This document shows positions 5,841 through 13,965 of a stretch of DNA of 14,067 nt, piece after piece; positions within the stretch are counted from its first letter, which is position 1, and the number at the start of each line of letters is the position of its first letter. The stretch is taken from the NCBI GenBank assembly GCA_964627125.1, contig CAZVJQ010000033.1, positions 1 through 14,067 of the forward strand, given 5' to 3'. The notes beneath the pieces were generated by a model. It was not told the origin of the DNA. It saw nothing but the letters and a program-made list of their open reading frames with translations, and made no database searches. The DNA is from Fastidiosipila sp964627125 (GTDB lineage Bacteria; Bacillota; Clostridia; Saccharofermentanales; Fastidiosipilaceae). The position numbers and the translations under genes were made by a program.

Positions 5841-8036
5841 ATGAAGGTCAAAAACTTAGACGAACTACAAGAAATTATCAATAATCCAATCTACTATTAC
5901 GATGGAGATGACTTAGGTTTAACTTATAGTGAAGAAGAGAGTATATTTAAGGTATGGGCTCCTACCGCTCAAGAAGTTAAATTAGTTATTTTTGAAGAGG
6001 CTGGCGAATACTACACATATACTACCGATGTAGATTATAGCGATGGAGTAGAGTGGGAAATGGACCGAGACGAAACAGGAACTTGGTCAGCCACAATCGA
6101 GGGAAATTTAGAAGATAAATATTACTTATATAAGGTAGGTTTCTCAGATGGAACAGTAAATTATGCAGTAGATCCTTATGCATTTGCTGTAACAGCTAAT
6201 GGTGGTAAAACAGCAATTATAGATTTAACAAAAACTAATCCAGAGAATTGGAAACCAGAATTAAAACCAGCAATGCAAAATCCTACAGATGCAATTATTT
6301 ACGAATTGCATGTAAGGGACTTTTCTATTGATGAAAACTCAGGTATAGAAAACAAAGGTAAATTTTTAGCATTTACTGAAAAAGGAACAGTCAATAAAGA
6401 AGGAAATCCTACAGGTATTGATCACCTTAGAGATTTAGGTGTTACTCATATTCAATTACTTCCAGCTTATGATTTCAAGACCATCGATGAATTAGAAGTA
6501 GATAATCCTGAATCAGAGTTACCTAAATTCAACTGGGGATATGATCCTCAAAACTTCAATGCACCAGAAGGTTCTTATTCAACAGATGCTAACAATCCAT
6601 ATTCAAGAATAATTGAATTTAAATCAGCTGTTCAAGCATTACATGAGAATGGTATGCGAGTTATTATGGACGTTGTTTATAACCATACTTATGAAACTAA
6701 TGGCAGCAACTTTAATAAGATTGTACCTGGTTATTACTTTAGACAAGATAAAAAAGGTAAGTACACTAATGGATCAGGAACTGGTAATGAAGTAGCTTCT
6801 GAAAGACCAATGGTTAGAAAATATCTCAAAGATTCAGTTAAATTCTGGGTAAAAGAGTATGGGATAGATGGGTATCGCTTTGACCTTATGGGGCTAATAG
6901 ATACACAAACTATGACTGAGCTTGTGAAAGAATTACATGAAATTGACCCAAGTATTATAGTCCTAGGAGAGCCATGGCATGCTGGTGGTACATCATTAAG
7001 ACCTAAGGACCAGACACTTAAAGGTTCACAGAGAAGTAGAAATTTCTCAGTATTTAATGACCACTTTAGAAATGCTGTTAGAGGTGACGGTGGTAATGAC
7101 GGAAGTACTGGTTATGCGACTGGAATGCTTAATAGAGAGATTGAAGTTGTCGAAGGTATTATAGGTTCACTTAACGATTTTGCAGATTTCCCAAATGAGT
7201 CAATAAACTATGTCACAGCCCACGATAATCTTAATTTATGGGATAAAGTAATTAACACGCAAAAATTAAATAAAAAAGAAGGATTCTTAGAACTTAGTGA
7301 AGGTGTTCTAATTGGTAAGACAGCTCAGAAATATACTAGCATTGAAGAAGCAGTTGAAGCAGCTACAATTCACCACTCTGTAGATACTCAAGACCCATTC
7401 TCAAATGAAACTGTTAGACGTTCAGTGCTAATGAATGGAATTATGCTAACTAGTCAGGGCGTGCCATTTATTCATGCGGGAGACGAAATCTTACGCAGTA
7501 AATTTGGTGACCACAATAGTTATAGAAGTCCAGATGCAATTAATAAAATTCGCTGGGAGTGGAAGAGTAAGTTTATTGATGTATTTAATTATTACCAAGG
7601 ATTAATTAAATTACGTAAAGAGCATCCTGCCTTCCGTATGATGGATATTGAAGAGATTGATGAGAAGATTGAAATCATCGATGATTTTGCAGGAGTTATT
7701 TCTTTTGTTATAAGAAATAATGCGAACAATGATTCTTGGAAAGAAATATTTGTTATTTACAATGCAGATGATGAAGAAATGGATAGTTTCCTACCATCTG
7801 AAGGTGACTGGCATCTAGTTGTAGATGATAAAAGAGCAGGTACTGATATCTTAGAAACTATTACTGTTAAGAGAAGAGATATGATCGGTGCCGAAGAAGC
7901 ATTAGAACATGCTCCTGATAATGGATCTACTACATATGCTAGTTATACAGATGAGAGTAATATTGAAGATAGGTCAGAAGTTAGTGGTAACGTAACTGTA
8001 GCTCCTTTATCCATGAAGGTCCTATACAAGAATTAA
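5841..8036 (+). CDS. pulA: Type I pullulanase (GH13)
   Basis: A debranching enzyme that hydrolyses alpha-1,6 links in pullulan, limit dextrins and glycogen, releasing linear chains for other enzymes. The 731-residue length matches type I pullulanases such as B. subtilis AmyX. A CBM48-like beta domain is near the N-terminus (FKVWAPTAQEVKLVIF, about residues 36-51). The type I signature is NWGYDP at 231-236. The four GH13 regions follow in order: I DVVYNH at 277-282; II GYRFD with nucleophile Asp348; III LGEPW with acid/base Glu377; IV VTAHDN with His461 and stabilising Asp462. All catalytic residues are present. There is no signal peptide, so it acts in the cytoplasm on stored glycogen or imported maltodextrins. 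AGAGG lies just before the ATG. It is a single-gene unit with its own promoter, and ends at a shared convergent hairpin (8062-8086). Confidence 0.96.
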   Translation: MKVKNLDELQEIINNPIYYYDGDDLGLTYSEEESIFKVWAPTAQEVKLVIFEEAGEYYTYTTDVDYSDGVEWEMDRDETGTWSATIEGNLEDKYYLYKVGFSDGTVNYAVDPYAFAVTANGGKTAIIDLTKTNPENWKPELKPAMQNPTDAIIYELHVRDFSIDENSGIENKGKFLAFTEKGTVNKEGNPTGIDHLRDLGVTHIQLLPAYDFKTIDELEVDNPESELPKFNWGYDPQNFNAPEGSYSTDANNPYSRIIEFKSAVQALHENGMRVIMDVVYNHTYETNGSNFNKIVPGYYFRQDKKGKYTNGSGTGNEVASERPMVRKYLKDSVKFWVKEYGIDGYRFDLMGLIDTQTMTELVKELHEIDPSIIVLGEPWHAGGTSLRPKDQTLKGSQRSRNFSVFNDHFRNAVRGDGGNDGSTGYATGMLNREIEVVEGIIGSLNDFADFPNESINYVTAHDNLNLWDKVINTQKLNKKEGFLELSEGVLIGKTAQKYTSIEEAVEAATIHHSVDTQDPFSNETVRRSVLMNGIMLTSQGVPFIHAGDEILRSKFGDHNSYRSPDAINKIRWEWKSKFIDVFNYYQGLIKLRKEHPAFRMMDIEEIDEKIEIIDDFAGVISFVIRNNANNDSWKEIFVIYNADDEEMDSFLPSEGDWHLVVDDKRAGTDILETITVKRRDMIGAEEALEHAPDNGSTTYASYTDESNIEDRSEVSGNVTVAPLSMKVLYKN

Positions 8037-8045
8037 GCAAAACAA

Positions 8046-8086
8046 TTAAAGACAAACAAAAATGGCGTTTCTCAAGGAAACGCCAT
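8046..8086 (-). terminator. Terminator of the SPFH gene, shared with pulA
   Basis: A perfect 10-bp stem (8062-8071 with 8077-8086) and 5-nt loop lies between convergent genes. Read on the minus strand it is followed by a U-rich tract (TTTTGTTTGTC), so it best fits termination of the SPFH gene. The other side lacks a T-tract, so it is a weaker stop for pullulanase mRNA. Confidence 0.8.
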
Positions 8087-8109
8087 GCTTATAATTAATT
8101 TAAGTAATA

Positions 8110-9249
8110 CTATTTACCTTTTTTCTGCATGTGAACTACAGGTGTAGTTTCTTGTGAACCTGTTAGAACAACTAATAAGTTATTTACTAAGTTAGATCTT
8201 AATTCATCATCTAAAGTAACAATTTGTTTCTCTTCAAGTTGAGCAAGTGCGTCTTCAACAACACCAACTGCACCTTGTACAATCTTACCTTTAGCAGATA
8301 CGATTGCTGTGGCTTGTTGTCTCTGTAGCATTGCAGCTGAGATTTCGTCAGCATAAGAAATATGTGATAGCTTAACATCAATGATTTCAATACCTGCAAT
8401 ATCAGCCTTATCTTGTAGCTCTTCTTGCATTTGGTTTGCTATCATTTGGCTAGAGCCAATTAATGTATATTCTGAATCTTGTACGCCATCGTCTTCTAAG
8501 TTCTCGTATGGGTATAATCTTACAGTATTTCTAACTATGCTGTCAGATTGGCTATTTAAGAATGTAGCGTAATTATCTACATTGTACACAGCCTTAGTAG
8601 GGTTAGTGATTCTCCAAGAAACAACTGAGCCTACAATAACAGGGTTACCTAGAAAGTCATTAACCTTTTGTAATTCATTGTTTACAGTTCTAACTTTTGT
8701 AGAAAGTCTATTAGGTTTTTGTCCTGAATATGTAGTTGAAACACTTTCACCATCTGCGGATCTAGAAACCATTTTTAATTGTGCAGGATCTTTTTCAGCT
8801 GACGCAAATGGATTAATCCAGTGGTAACCAGGTTCTCTAATTGTACCGTGGTATTTACCGAATAATGTAAAGATAGCTGCTTCATTAGGGCCAACATTCT
8901 TACATCCTGCCATCATCCAGATTCCTAGAGCCATTAGTAGTAAACCTAAACCGAAAAGTATTGTTAGAGGTAGACCTAAGATAAATATGATTAGTCCAAA
9001 AATTAACATTGGAACACCATTTTTATTTGAAATTAATTTCTCGTCTATGTCTGGATTAAAATCATTAGGTCCTCCTGAACTTGGTCTTGGTGCAGGATAC
9101 TGATTTCTTGGGTAATTATCATAGTTTTGAGGTTGTCTATTACCTTGGTAATTTTGATTTCCTTGGTTGTGTTGATTTTGTTGATAATTTTGACCATACT
9201 GATTTTGCGAGTGATTCTGTCCTTGTTGATTATTGTAGTTATTCTCCAT
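8110..9249 (-). CDS. SPFH/band-7 membrane protein with Q/N-rich N-terminus
   Basis: A 379-residue member of the SPFH (stomatin/prohibitin/flotillin/HflC) superfamily, which assemble as membrane-bound oligomeric scaffolds. I chose the ATG at 9249 because AAAGGA lies 7 nt before it. The upstream in-frame ATG at 9267 has no ribosome site and itself overlaps that region. Residues 1-50 are about 60% Gln plus Asn, a disordered low-complexity arm, followed by a Pro/Gly stretch to about 65. Residues 81-115 are a long hydrophobic hairpin or double membrane segment. The SPFH domain starts at VGPNEAAIFTLFGKYHGT and contains the typical REPGYHWINPF turn and GIEIIDVKLSHISYADEI, followed by the Ala/Gln/Glu-rich C-terminal helix (MLQRQQATAIVSAKGKIVQG). 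No NfeD-type protease partner is adjacent. It is divergent from the ABC transporter gene. Confidence 0.85.
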   Translation of the reverse strand: MENNYNNQQGQNHSQNQYGQNYQQNQHNQGNQNYQGNRQPQNYDNYPRNQYPAPRPSSGGPNDFNPDIDEKLISNKNGVPMLIFGLIIFILGLPLTILFGLGLLLMALGIWMMAGCKNVGPNEAAIFTLFGKYHGTIREPGYHWINPFASAEKDPAQLKMVSRSADGESVSTTYSGQKPNRLSTKVRTVNNELQKVNDFLGNPVIVGSVVSWRITNPTKAVYNVDNYATFLNSQSDSIVRNTVRLYPYENLEDDGVQDSEYTLIGSSQMIANQMQEELQDKADIAGIEIIDVKLSHISYADEISAAMLQRQQATAIVSAKGKIVQGAVGVVEDALAQLEEKQIVTLDDELRSNLVNNLLVVLTGSQETTPVVHMQKKGK

Positions 9250-9289
9250 ATAAATTCCTTTCTCCATTCGATATTTATATATTTTTGAA

Positions 9290-9309
9290 ATACCAAGCTT
9301 GATTGGTAT
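9290..9309 (-). promoter_or_regulatory. Dyad in the SPFH gene leader
   Basis: A perfect 7-bp inverted repeat, ATACCAA (9290-9296) and TTGGTAT (9303-9309), with 6 nt between. It sits just downstream of the SPFH -10 box, at the expected transcription start, so it could be an operator or a leader hairpin. It has no U-tract. Confidence 0.35.
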
Positions 9310-9317
9310 CTATGTAA

Positions 9318-9345
9318 ATTATAATATATCCCACCCTATGTAAAA
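9318..9345 (-). promoter_or_regulatory. Promoter of the SPFH gene (minus strand)
   Basis: On the minus strand a TATAAT box covers 9323-9318, with a weak TTTTAC at 9345-9340 and a 16-bp spacer. The leader would be about 60 nt and carries the dyad at 9290-9309. Confidence 0.5.
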
Positions 9346-9426
9346 ATAAATTTTTTGCGACCAAGAAGAAATTTAAACAGAAATTAACATAATACTACTA
9401 CCTCAAATAGCAACAAATATCCACTA

Positions 9427-9446
9427 TTGTATTATTCTTAATACAA
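9427..9446 (+). promoter_or_regulatory. Operator-like palindrome upstream of the ABC gene
   Basis: TTGTATTA (9427-9434) and TAATACAA (9439-9446) form a perfect 8-bp inverted repeat with a 4-nt centre. It lies about 10 bp before the -35 box of the ABC transporter promoter, the usual place for an activator or repressor dimer. The regulator is not in the window, and no two-component genes adjoin. Confidence 0.4.
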
Positions 9447-9455
9447 GCTTTATCC

Positions 9456-9483
9456 TTTGTTTAATTATGAGAATCGATATAAT
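9456..9483 (+). promoter_or_regulatory. Promoter of the ABC transporter gene
   Basis: TTTGTT (9456-9461) and TATAAT (9478-9483) with a 16-bp spacer. The predicted start near 9490 leaves a leader of about 33 nt with GGAGG at 9512-9516. Confidence 0.6.
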
Positions 9484-9522
9484 GAGAAAATGTTATGAGC
9501 AAAATGCACCCGGAGGAAAATC

Positions 9523-12489
9523 ATGCTTCAAGTAAAGAACCTGTCGAAGGACTATTATGTCGGCGACAACACTATTCATGCACTACAAGATATTAATTTA
9601 AATTTCCCAGATAAAGGTTTCGTATCAATTCTAGGTCAGTCAGGGTCAGGTAAAACTACCTTCCTGAACATCATAGGCGGTCTAGATAGATATACATCTG
9701 GTGATATTGTAATTAACGGGAAAAGTACAAAAACCTACAAAGATAAAGATTGGGACAGCTACAGAAACCACCACATTGGTTTTGTATTCCAAAGTTATAG
9801 CTTAATCCCACATCAAACCTTACTAGAAAATGTCATGCTAGCGCCTGCTATATCAGGTTTACCACTTGCTGAGCGACGTGAAAAATCCATAGAAGCACTT
9901 AAGAGCGTTGGTTTAGAGAACCGCATGCATCAGCGCCCTAACCAAGTCTCTGGTGGCCAAAGCCAACGTACAGCAATTGCCCGTGCTCTTGTAACTAACC
10001 CTAATATTATTTTGGCAGATGAGCCTACGGGTGCTTTGGACAGTGAGACATCTGCGCAAGTAATGAAAATCTTGAAAGATATTTCTAAAGAAAAACTAGT
10101 CATTATGGTTACACATAATGAGATCATTGCAGACGAGTATTCTGAGAGAATCATCAAACTTAAAGATGGTGAATTGCTATCAGATACAGCTCCGCTATCA
10201 GATGAAGAATTAGAGATTGAAGAAAAACCACGTAAGAAAGAAGCTAGTATGTCATTCGCTACTAGCTTGGCTCTATCTTGGAAAAACCTAATGAGTAAGA
10301 AGGGGAAGACCTTTTTGACGGCTTTGGCCGGATCAGTAGGAATCATTGGTATAGCAGTTGTACTTGCAATTTCATATGGTGTAAACGACTACATCGACCA
10401 GGTTCAAGAGGATACATTGACCTCATATCCATTAACCATCATGAGAGAAAACATTGGACTAGAAGCCATTATGGGCGAAATGGAGAGATTATCAGGGGAC
10501 GCTGAACCAGAAGACTATGGAGAGAACAATGCTGGTACATGGGAGATAATGGACTATCTCTTAAATCTTGAAAATACATTCGCAGGGGATGTCAACAATT
10601 TAGTAGACTTCATGGAGTTTATAGAGAGTAACGAAAGCTTCAAAGAGAATACTTCGAGCGTGTTTTATGACTATGGACTAGATATGAATATCTTAGCTCA
10701 AGACCCGAATGGAGAGACAGTTCAAGCAGATATTATGGAGCAAATTTCAGCTGCCAACTTAAGGATTGCTGAAGATGAGGGTAGAGACCCAGACCAAGTA
10801 GATGCCAGAAACAATATGATGATGCAAGGTCCATTTGGAGCAGGAACAACATTTACTCCTTTAATTCCAGATGAAAATAATGTAGGTATTAGCCAGATTG
10901 TTAAAAACCAATATGTATTGGAAGCTGGACAGTGGCCAGAAAATGAAGAAGAAGTAGTACTTATTCTAAATGAATATGGAGAGTTACCAGATTCTGTTTT
11001 ATATACATTAGGGTTTAGAACACAAGAAGACTTAGAACGTTTAATCATTCAGGCTGAAAATGATGAGGAACTTGAATCTAGCGAGGAGTTCATCTACTCA
11101 TATGATGAGTTAATGGCTAAGGAAATTAAGTTATTATTCCCAACAGATATTTACCAGTACAACGAAGACACAGATACTTGGGAAAACCTTATGGATACTG
11201 AGAGTGGTAGAGACTATCTTTACTCAAATGAAGATATTGGAGTTAATTTAACTATCTCAGCAATAATTAAACCAAATCCAGATTCATCAAGCCATATATT
11301 AGAAGGTTGGGTAGGCTACACGAGTGAACTGAGTGATTATGCAATTGCAGCTAATAGGGAATCTGAATTAGCACAAGAACAGTTGAATAATGAAGAGATT
11401 GACGTATTTTCAGGCTTACCATTCCCAACAGAAGAAAATACAAATATCGATGAAGCAACTAAGGCTAGCGATTTTTCTGAATACATGGCAGAGCAAGGCA
11501 CTGAAACACAAGCTGAGTACTACACATTTATATCTACTACAATGTTGCCATCTCAATTGGATGAGCAAGTAGAAGCACAAAAAGAGTTGATGGATGATGA
11601 AGCAAAAGATGAACTTATAAGCAATGTTTATGCAAATATTGTAAATGTATCTATGGAGCAAGCATCTGCTGCAATAGCTAACCTAGACCAAGAAACTTAT
11701 GATGAATTACTTACTGCTGCACTAGAAGCTAATATTCAATCTACTTATGCGGCACAAGTCATGCCTACAATAGAGCAATTATCAGAAGAGGAAAGAGCTG
11801 CTATGCTCTTAGAAGAAGATTTCAGTGATGAAGCACTAGCAACTCTTTACGATGAATATATGCCAGCTCAAGTCTCTGAAAACACATATGACGGCAACTT
11901 AGCAAGTTTAGGTTTAGATAACACTGAGCCTGAATCAATTTATATTTACAACGCTGATTTTGAGACAAAAGATAATGTTAAGGCAATTATCGAAGATTAC
12001 AATGCAGCCGCAAGTGAAGATGATGAGATATCTTATACAGATTATGTTGATCTAATTATGAGCATGGTTGGAACAATCATTAATGTTATTACCTATGTCT
12101 TGATTGGATTCGTCGCTCTATCCTTGCTTGTATCTTCAATCATGATGTCTATCGTTACATACAACAGCGTCTTACAAAGAACCCAAGAAATCGGTATTTT
12201 AAGAGCTCTCGGTGCATCTAAGCGAAATGTAGCTAATGTATTTATTGCAGAAACATTTATTGAGGGACTGAGCTCGGGAATTGTCGGTATAGCTATATCG
12301 CAACTCATTGTAATGATTATCAATGCCATCATTAGAGCGAACTTCGATGTAACTCTGAGACTATTCTTAACTACTGAATCTATGGTTGTATTAATCTTGT
12401 TATCCACAGTGTTGACAGTAATTGCAGGACTAATTCCTAGCTTCATGGCTTCAAGGAAAGATCCTGTTGAGGCACTTAGAACTGAGTAG
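9523..12489 (+). CDS. Fused ABC ATPase/FtsX-type permease with large external domain
   Basis: A 988-residue MacB-like (type VII) ABC protein in one chain. Residues 1-225 are the LolD/MacB-type ATPase: Walker A GQSGSGKT at 38-45, Q-loop Gln90, signature SGGQ at 143-146, Walker B ILADE ending at Glu167, and switch His198, all intact. After a charged linker the first membrane helix is at about 264-287. About 555 acidic residues outside the membrane follow (288-843), including a helix-rich, Glu/Gln-dense stretch at about 679-785. Three closing helices lie at about 848-880, 912-938 and 950-975, with the FtsX motif RTQEIGILRALGAS between the first two. Such proteins usually use ATP for mechanotransmission, for instance peptide export, lipoprotein handling or antibiotic sensing, rather than classic transport. 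GGAGG lies 6 nt before the ATG. No partner subunit or two-component system adjoins, so the substrate is open. The fused permease suggests a homodimer. Confidence 0.9.
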   Translation: MLQVKNLSKDYYVGDNTIHALQDINLNFPDKGFVSILGQSGSGKTTFLNIIGGLDRYTSGDIVINGKSTKTYKDKDWDSYRNHHIGFVFQSYSLIPHQTLLENVMLAPAISGLPLAERREKSIEALKSVGLENRMHQRPNQVSGGQSQRTAIARALVTNPNIILADEPTGALDSETSAQVMKILKDISKEKLVIMVTHNEIIADEYSERIIKLKDGELLSDTAPLSDEELEIEEKPRKKEASMSFATSLALSWKNLMSKKGKTFLTALAGSVGIIGIAVVLAISYGVNDYIDQVQEDTLTSYPLTIMRENIGLEAIMGEMERLSGDAEPEDYGENNAGTWEIMDYLLNLENTFAGDVNNLVDFMEFIESNESFKENTSSVFYDYGLDMNILAQDPNGETVQADIMEQISAANLRIAEDEGRDPDQVDARNNMMMQGPFGAGTTFTPLIPDENNVGISQIVKNQYVLEAGQWPENEEEVVLILNEYGELPDSVLYTLGFRTQEDLERLIIQAENDEELESSEEFIYSYDELMAKEIKLLFPTDIYQYNEDTDTWENLMDTESGRDYLYSNEDIGVNLTISAIIKPNPDSSSHILEGWVGYTSELSDYAIAANRESELAQEQLNNEEIDVFSGLPFPTEENTNIDEATKASDFSEYMAEQGTETQAEYYTFISTTMLPSQLDEQVEAQKELMDDEAKDELISNVYANIVNVSMEQASAAIANLDQETYDELLTAALEANIQSTYAAQVMPTIEQLSEEERAAMLLEEDFSDEALATLYDEYMPAQVSENTYDGNLASLGLDNTEPESIYIYNADFETKDNVKAIIEDYNAAASEDDEISYTDYVDLIMSMVGTIINVITYVLIGFVALSLLVSSIMMSIVTYNSVLQRTQEIGILRALGASKRNVANVFIAETFIEGLSSGIVGIAISQLIVMIINAIIRANFDVTLRLFLTTESMVVLILLSTVLTVIAGLIPSFMASRKDPVEALRTE

Positions 12490-12570
12490 TAGTTTGCTTT
12501 TGCCAAAGCAGAGACACCTATAGTCAAAAAGTAGAAAAGAAGTTTTGTACTGTTTGATTTACATCTAGGC

Positions 12571-12579
12571 TGTTATACT
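12571..12579 (+). promoter_or_regulatory. Extended -10 promoter of the HAD gene
   Basis: TGTTATACT has the TGnTATACT extended -10 form. TTGATT at 12554-12559 is too close (14 bp) to be a standard -35. The presence of this promoter and the 120-nt gap suggest the HAD gene is transcribed on its own. Confidence 0.45.
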
Positions 12580-12609
12580 TGAAAGGATTTATTTTGATGG
12601 GAGAATATT

Positions 12610-13272
12610 ATGGCTAAAGGCGTAATTTTTGATATGGATGGAACAATCCTAGACTCTAACCAAATGTGGGATGAGGCTGCTGCAAGATACTTGAAAACTC
12701 AAGATAGAGTTGCTGCAGATGATTTGGGTCATCAGATTCATACATTCAGTGATATTGAAACTGCTGAATATTTAAGAGTTACATATGAGCTTGATTTAAG
12801 CAAAGAGGAAGTATTAAGTGGAATGCATAATACAGTTCTTGGATATTACCAAAATGAAGCAACTTTAAAGGGTTGGGTTATTGATTTTGTAAAGGAGCTA
12901 CATGAAGCTGGTATCCCAATGGGTGTTGCAACAGTAACTAACAGAAATGCTACTAACCATGGACTTGCTACAACAAATATTATCCAGTATATGAAAGATA
13001 CAATTGTTGTTGCGGAGGCTGGTGAAAGTAAAGAGAGTCCTAAGATTTACTTGGATATTGCCGAAAGAATGGGTCTAGATGTAGATAAAACCTTTGTATT
13101 CGAAGATTCACTCTATGCAGCAAAAACCGCGAAGAGAGCTGGTTTTATAGTTGTTGGTGTTGCTGATCCATACAGGGTAGATGTAGCTGACGAAATGAGA
13201 GAGCTTGCAGATTATTATTTAGAAGATGAAGCAAGTACAAAAGAAATTTTAGGGGCAGTTCTAAGTTTATAA
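12610..13272 (+). CDS. HAD-family hydrolase (beta-phosphoglucomutase-like subgroup)
   Basis: A 220-residue haloacid dehalogenase superfamily enzyme of the type with an alpha-helical cap. Motif I is DMDGT with nucleophile Asp8 and acid/base Asp10. The cap spans roughly residues 15-85. Motif II is the Thr of ATVTN (Thr110), motif III Lys145 in SPKIY, and motif IV FEDS with Glu165 and Asp166 for magnesium. This pattern fits phosphatases of small phosphorylated metabolites and also beta-phosphoglucomutase. A mutase role would suit the pullulanase and GalT genes nearby, but the sequence does not decide it, so a generic sugar- or nucleotide-phosphate phosphatase is equally possible. GGGAG lies 6-7 nt before the ATG. 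It is cytoplasmic, and its transcript ends at the strong hairpin at 13294-13330. Confidence 0.88.
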   Translation: MAKGVIFDMDGTILDSNQMWDEAAARYLKTQDRVAADDLGHQIHTFSDIETAEYLRVTYELDLSKEEVLSGMHNTVLGYYQNEATLKGWVIDFVKELHEAGIPMGVATVTNRNATNHGLATTNIIQYMKDTIVVAEAGESKESPKIYLDIAERMGLDVDKTFVFEDSLYAAKTAKRAGFIVVGVADPYRVDVADEMRELADYYLEDEASTKEILGAVLSL

Positions 13273-13293
13273 TTTCAAGATTTATATATAAAT

Positions 13294-13337
13294 AATGGCT
13301 TAAGTTAGTAAAGTACTAGCTCAAGCCATTTTATTTT
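13294..13337 (+). terminator. Terminator after the HAD gene
   Basis: A long hairpin pairs AATGGCTT (13294-13301) with AAGCCATT (13323-13330) and, past one mismatch, AGTTAGTA (13303-13310) with TACTAGCT (13314-13321), loop AAG. TTTTATTTT follows. It also lies at the end of the convergent 85-residue gene and may serve both. Confidence 0.9.
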
Positions 13338-13352
13338 GTTTAATTCATTTAT

Positions 13353-13610
13353 CTAACCACAGTCTCTACAACTATTGGCAGTGAAAATATCAACTGTTAG
13401 AATATCTTTTTCAACATTCAATTTCTCAGAGACGAAGTTTTTAATATCCATCAATTGGAATGGATCTAGAAACATACTGTCAATCTCCTTATATGCTTCC
13501 CTAATACGATTTTTCTCATCTGTTGGTATCTTACCATCATCATGGAAATGTAAGTCGGTAATCATATTCCAGTTCAATTCTGGTGAGTTCGTAATTGTTA
13601 TTTCTACCAT
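13353..13610 (-). CDS. Small hypothetical protein ending in a Cys pair
   Basis: An 85-residue protein I do not recognise. It is likely real: AAGAGGTG (13623-13616 on the minus strand) lies 5 nt before the ATG, and the frame ends just before a strong terminator. It is soluble with no membrane helix or signal. It opens with a strand-like MVEITITNSP, has an acidic and His-containing loop (DLHFHDDGK), a charged helical middle (EKNRIREAYKEIDSMF), and a second helix (PFQLMDIKNFVSEKL). The last residues read SCRDCG, a CxxC pair at the extreme C-terminus that could bind metal or be redox-active. It stands alone, divergent from the amidase remnant. Nothing indicates its function. Confidence 0.6.
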   Translation of the reverse strand: MVEITITNSPELNWNMITDLHFHDDGKIPTDEKNRIREAYKEIDSMFLDPFQLMDIKNFVSEKLNVEKDILTVDIFTANSCRDCG

Positions 13611-13666
13611 AAAAACACCTCTTTTCTAGATCATTTCTTAATCTACGCATAGTGTAGCAAGAATAA

Positions 13667-13965
13667 ACTTTATTGTCTGGAACGATTGTTGCTATTAAAG
13701 ATGGCTATGTTAGTCTTATTTACAAGCTACACTCAAATAATATTTTATACTTAATTAAATCTACTTCTGCTAAACAACGGAGGAAGCTGTAAACCAAGCA
13801 ATTAACAAAATGGTAGATTTAGTAATTTCTACGGGAAGTTTCGACATAAATGAAGCAGGTGTGTTACTCTCAGTAGTAGGTAATTTAAAAGTTTCTCAAA
13901 TTGTTAACCCTAATAAGACAATGAGAATGGAACTTGATAAGAAATATATAGATTTAATAAGCTAA
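13667..13965 (+). pseudogene. Acetamidase/formamidase C-terminal remnant, frameshifted
   Basis: Two reading-frame pieces together match the C-terminal part of the FmdA/AmdA amidase family (PF03069), which releases ammonia from short amides. The first piece (13667-13771) reads SGTIVAIKDGYVSLIYKL and then IKSTSA, following the family order CGTG-E-A-E-V-L and a later TASA-like segment. A frameshift near 13772 moves to the second piece (13774-13965), which reads TTEEAVNQAINKMVDLVIS, then EAGVLLSVVGNLKVSQIVNP and a closing KTMRMEL. These correspond to the EAM--A---MV-FL, EA--L-S and SQ-VNP elements of the family. There is no start codon or RBS, and about the first two thirds of the protein are missing, displaced by the 85-residue gene. 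It is therefore non-functional. The family call rests on memory of the motif order. Confidence 0.7.

Noticed and set aside
9250..9267. Upstream ATG start for the SPFH protein (six extra residues).
   Set aside because: No RBS before it; the site AAAGGA lies inside this stretch and serves the ATG at 9249.
12495..12510. Small hairpin TGCTTT/AAAGCA after the ABC gene as a terminator.
   Set aside because: Only 6 bp and not followed by a T-tract; too weak to call.
10722..12527. Long antisense frames opposite the ABC transporter gene.
   Set aside because: They are shadows of a gene with intact motifs, without ribosome sites or family signatures.
5841..13272. Pullulanase, GalT and the HAD enzyme as one sugar-use operon.
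   Set aside because: They lie in separate transcription units on both strands with terminators and own promoters between them.
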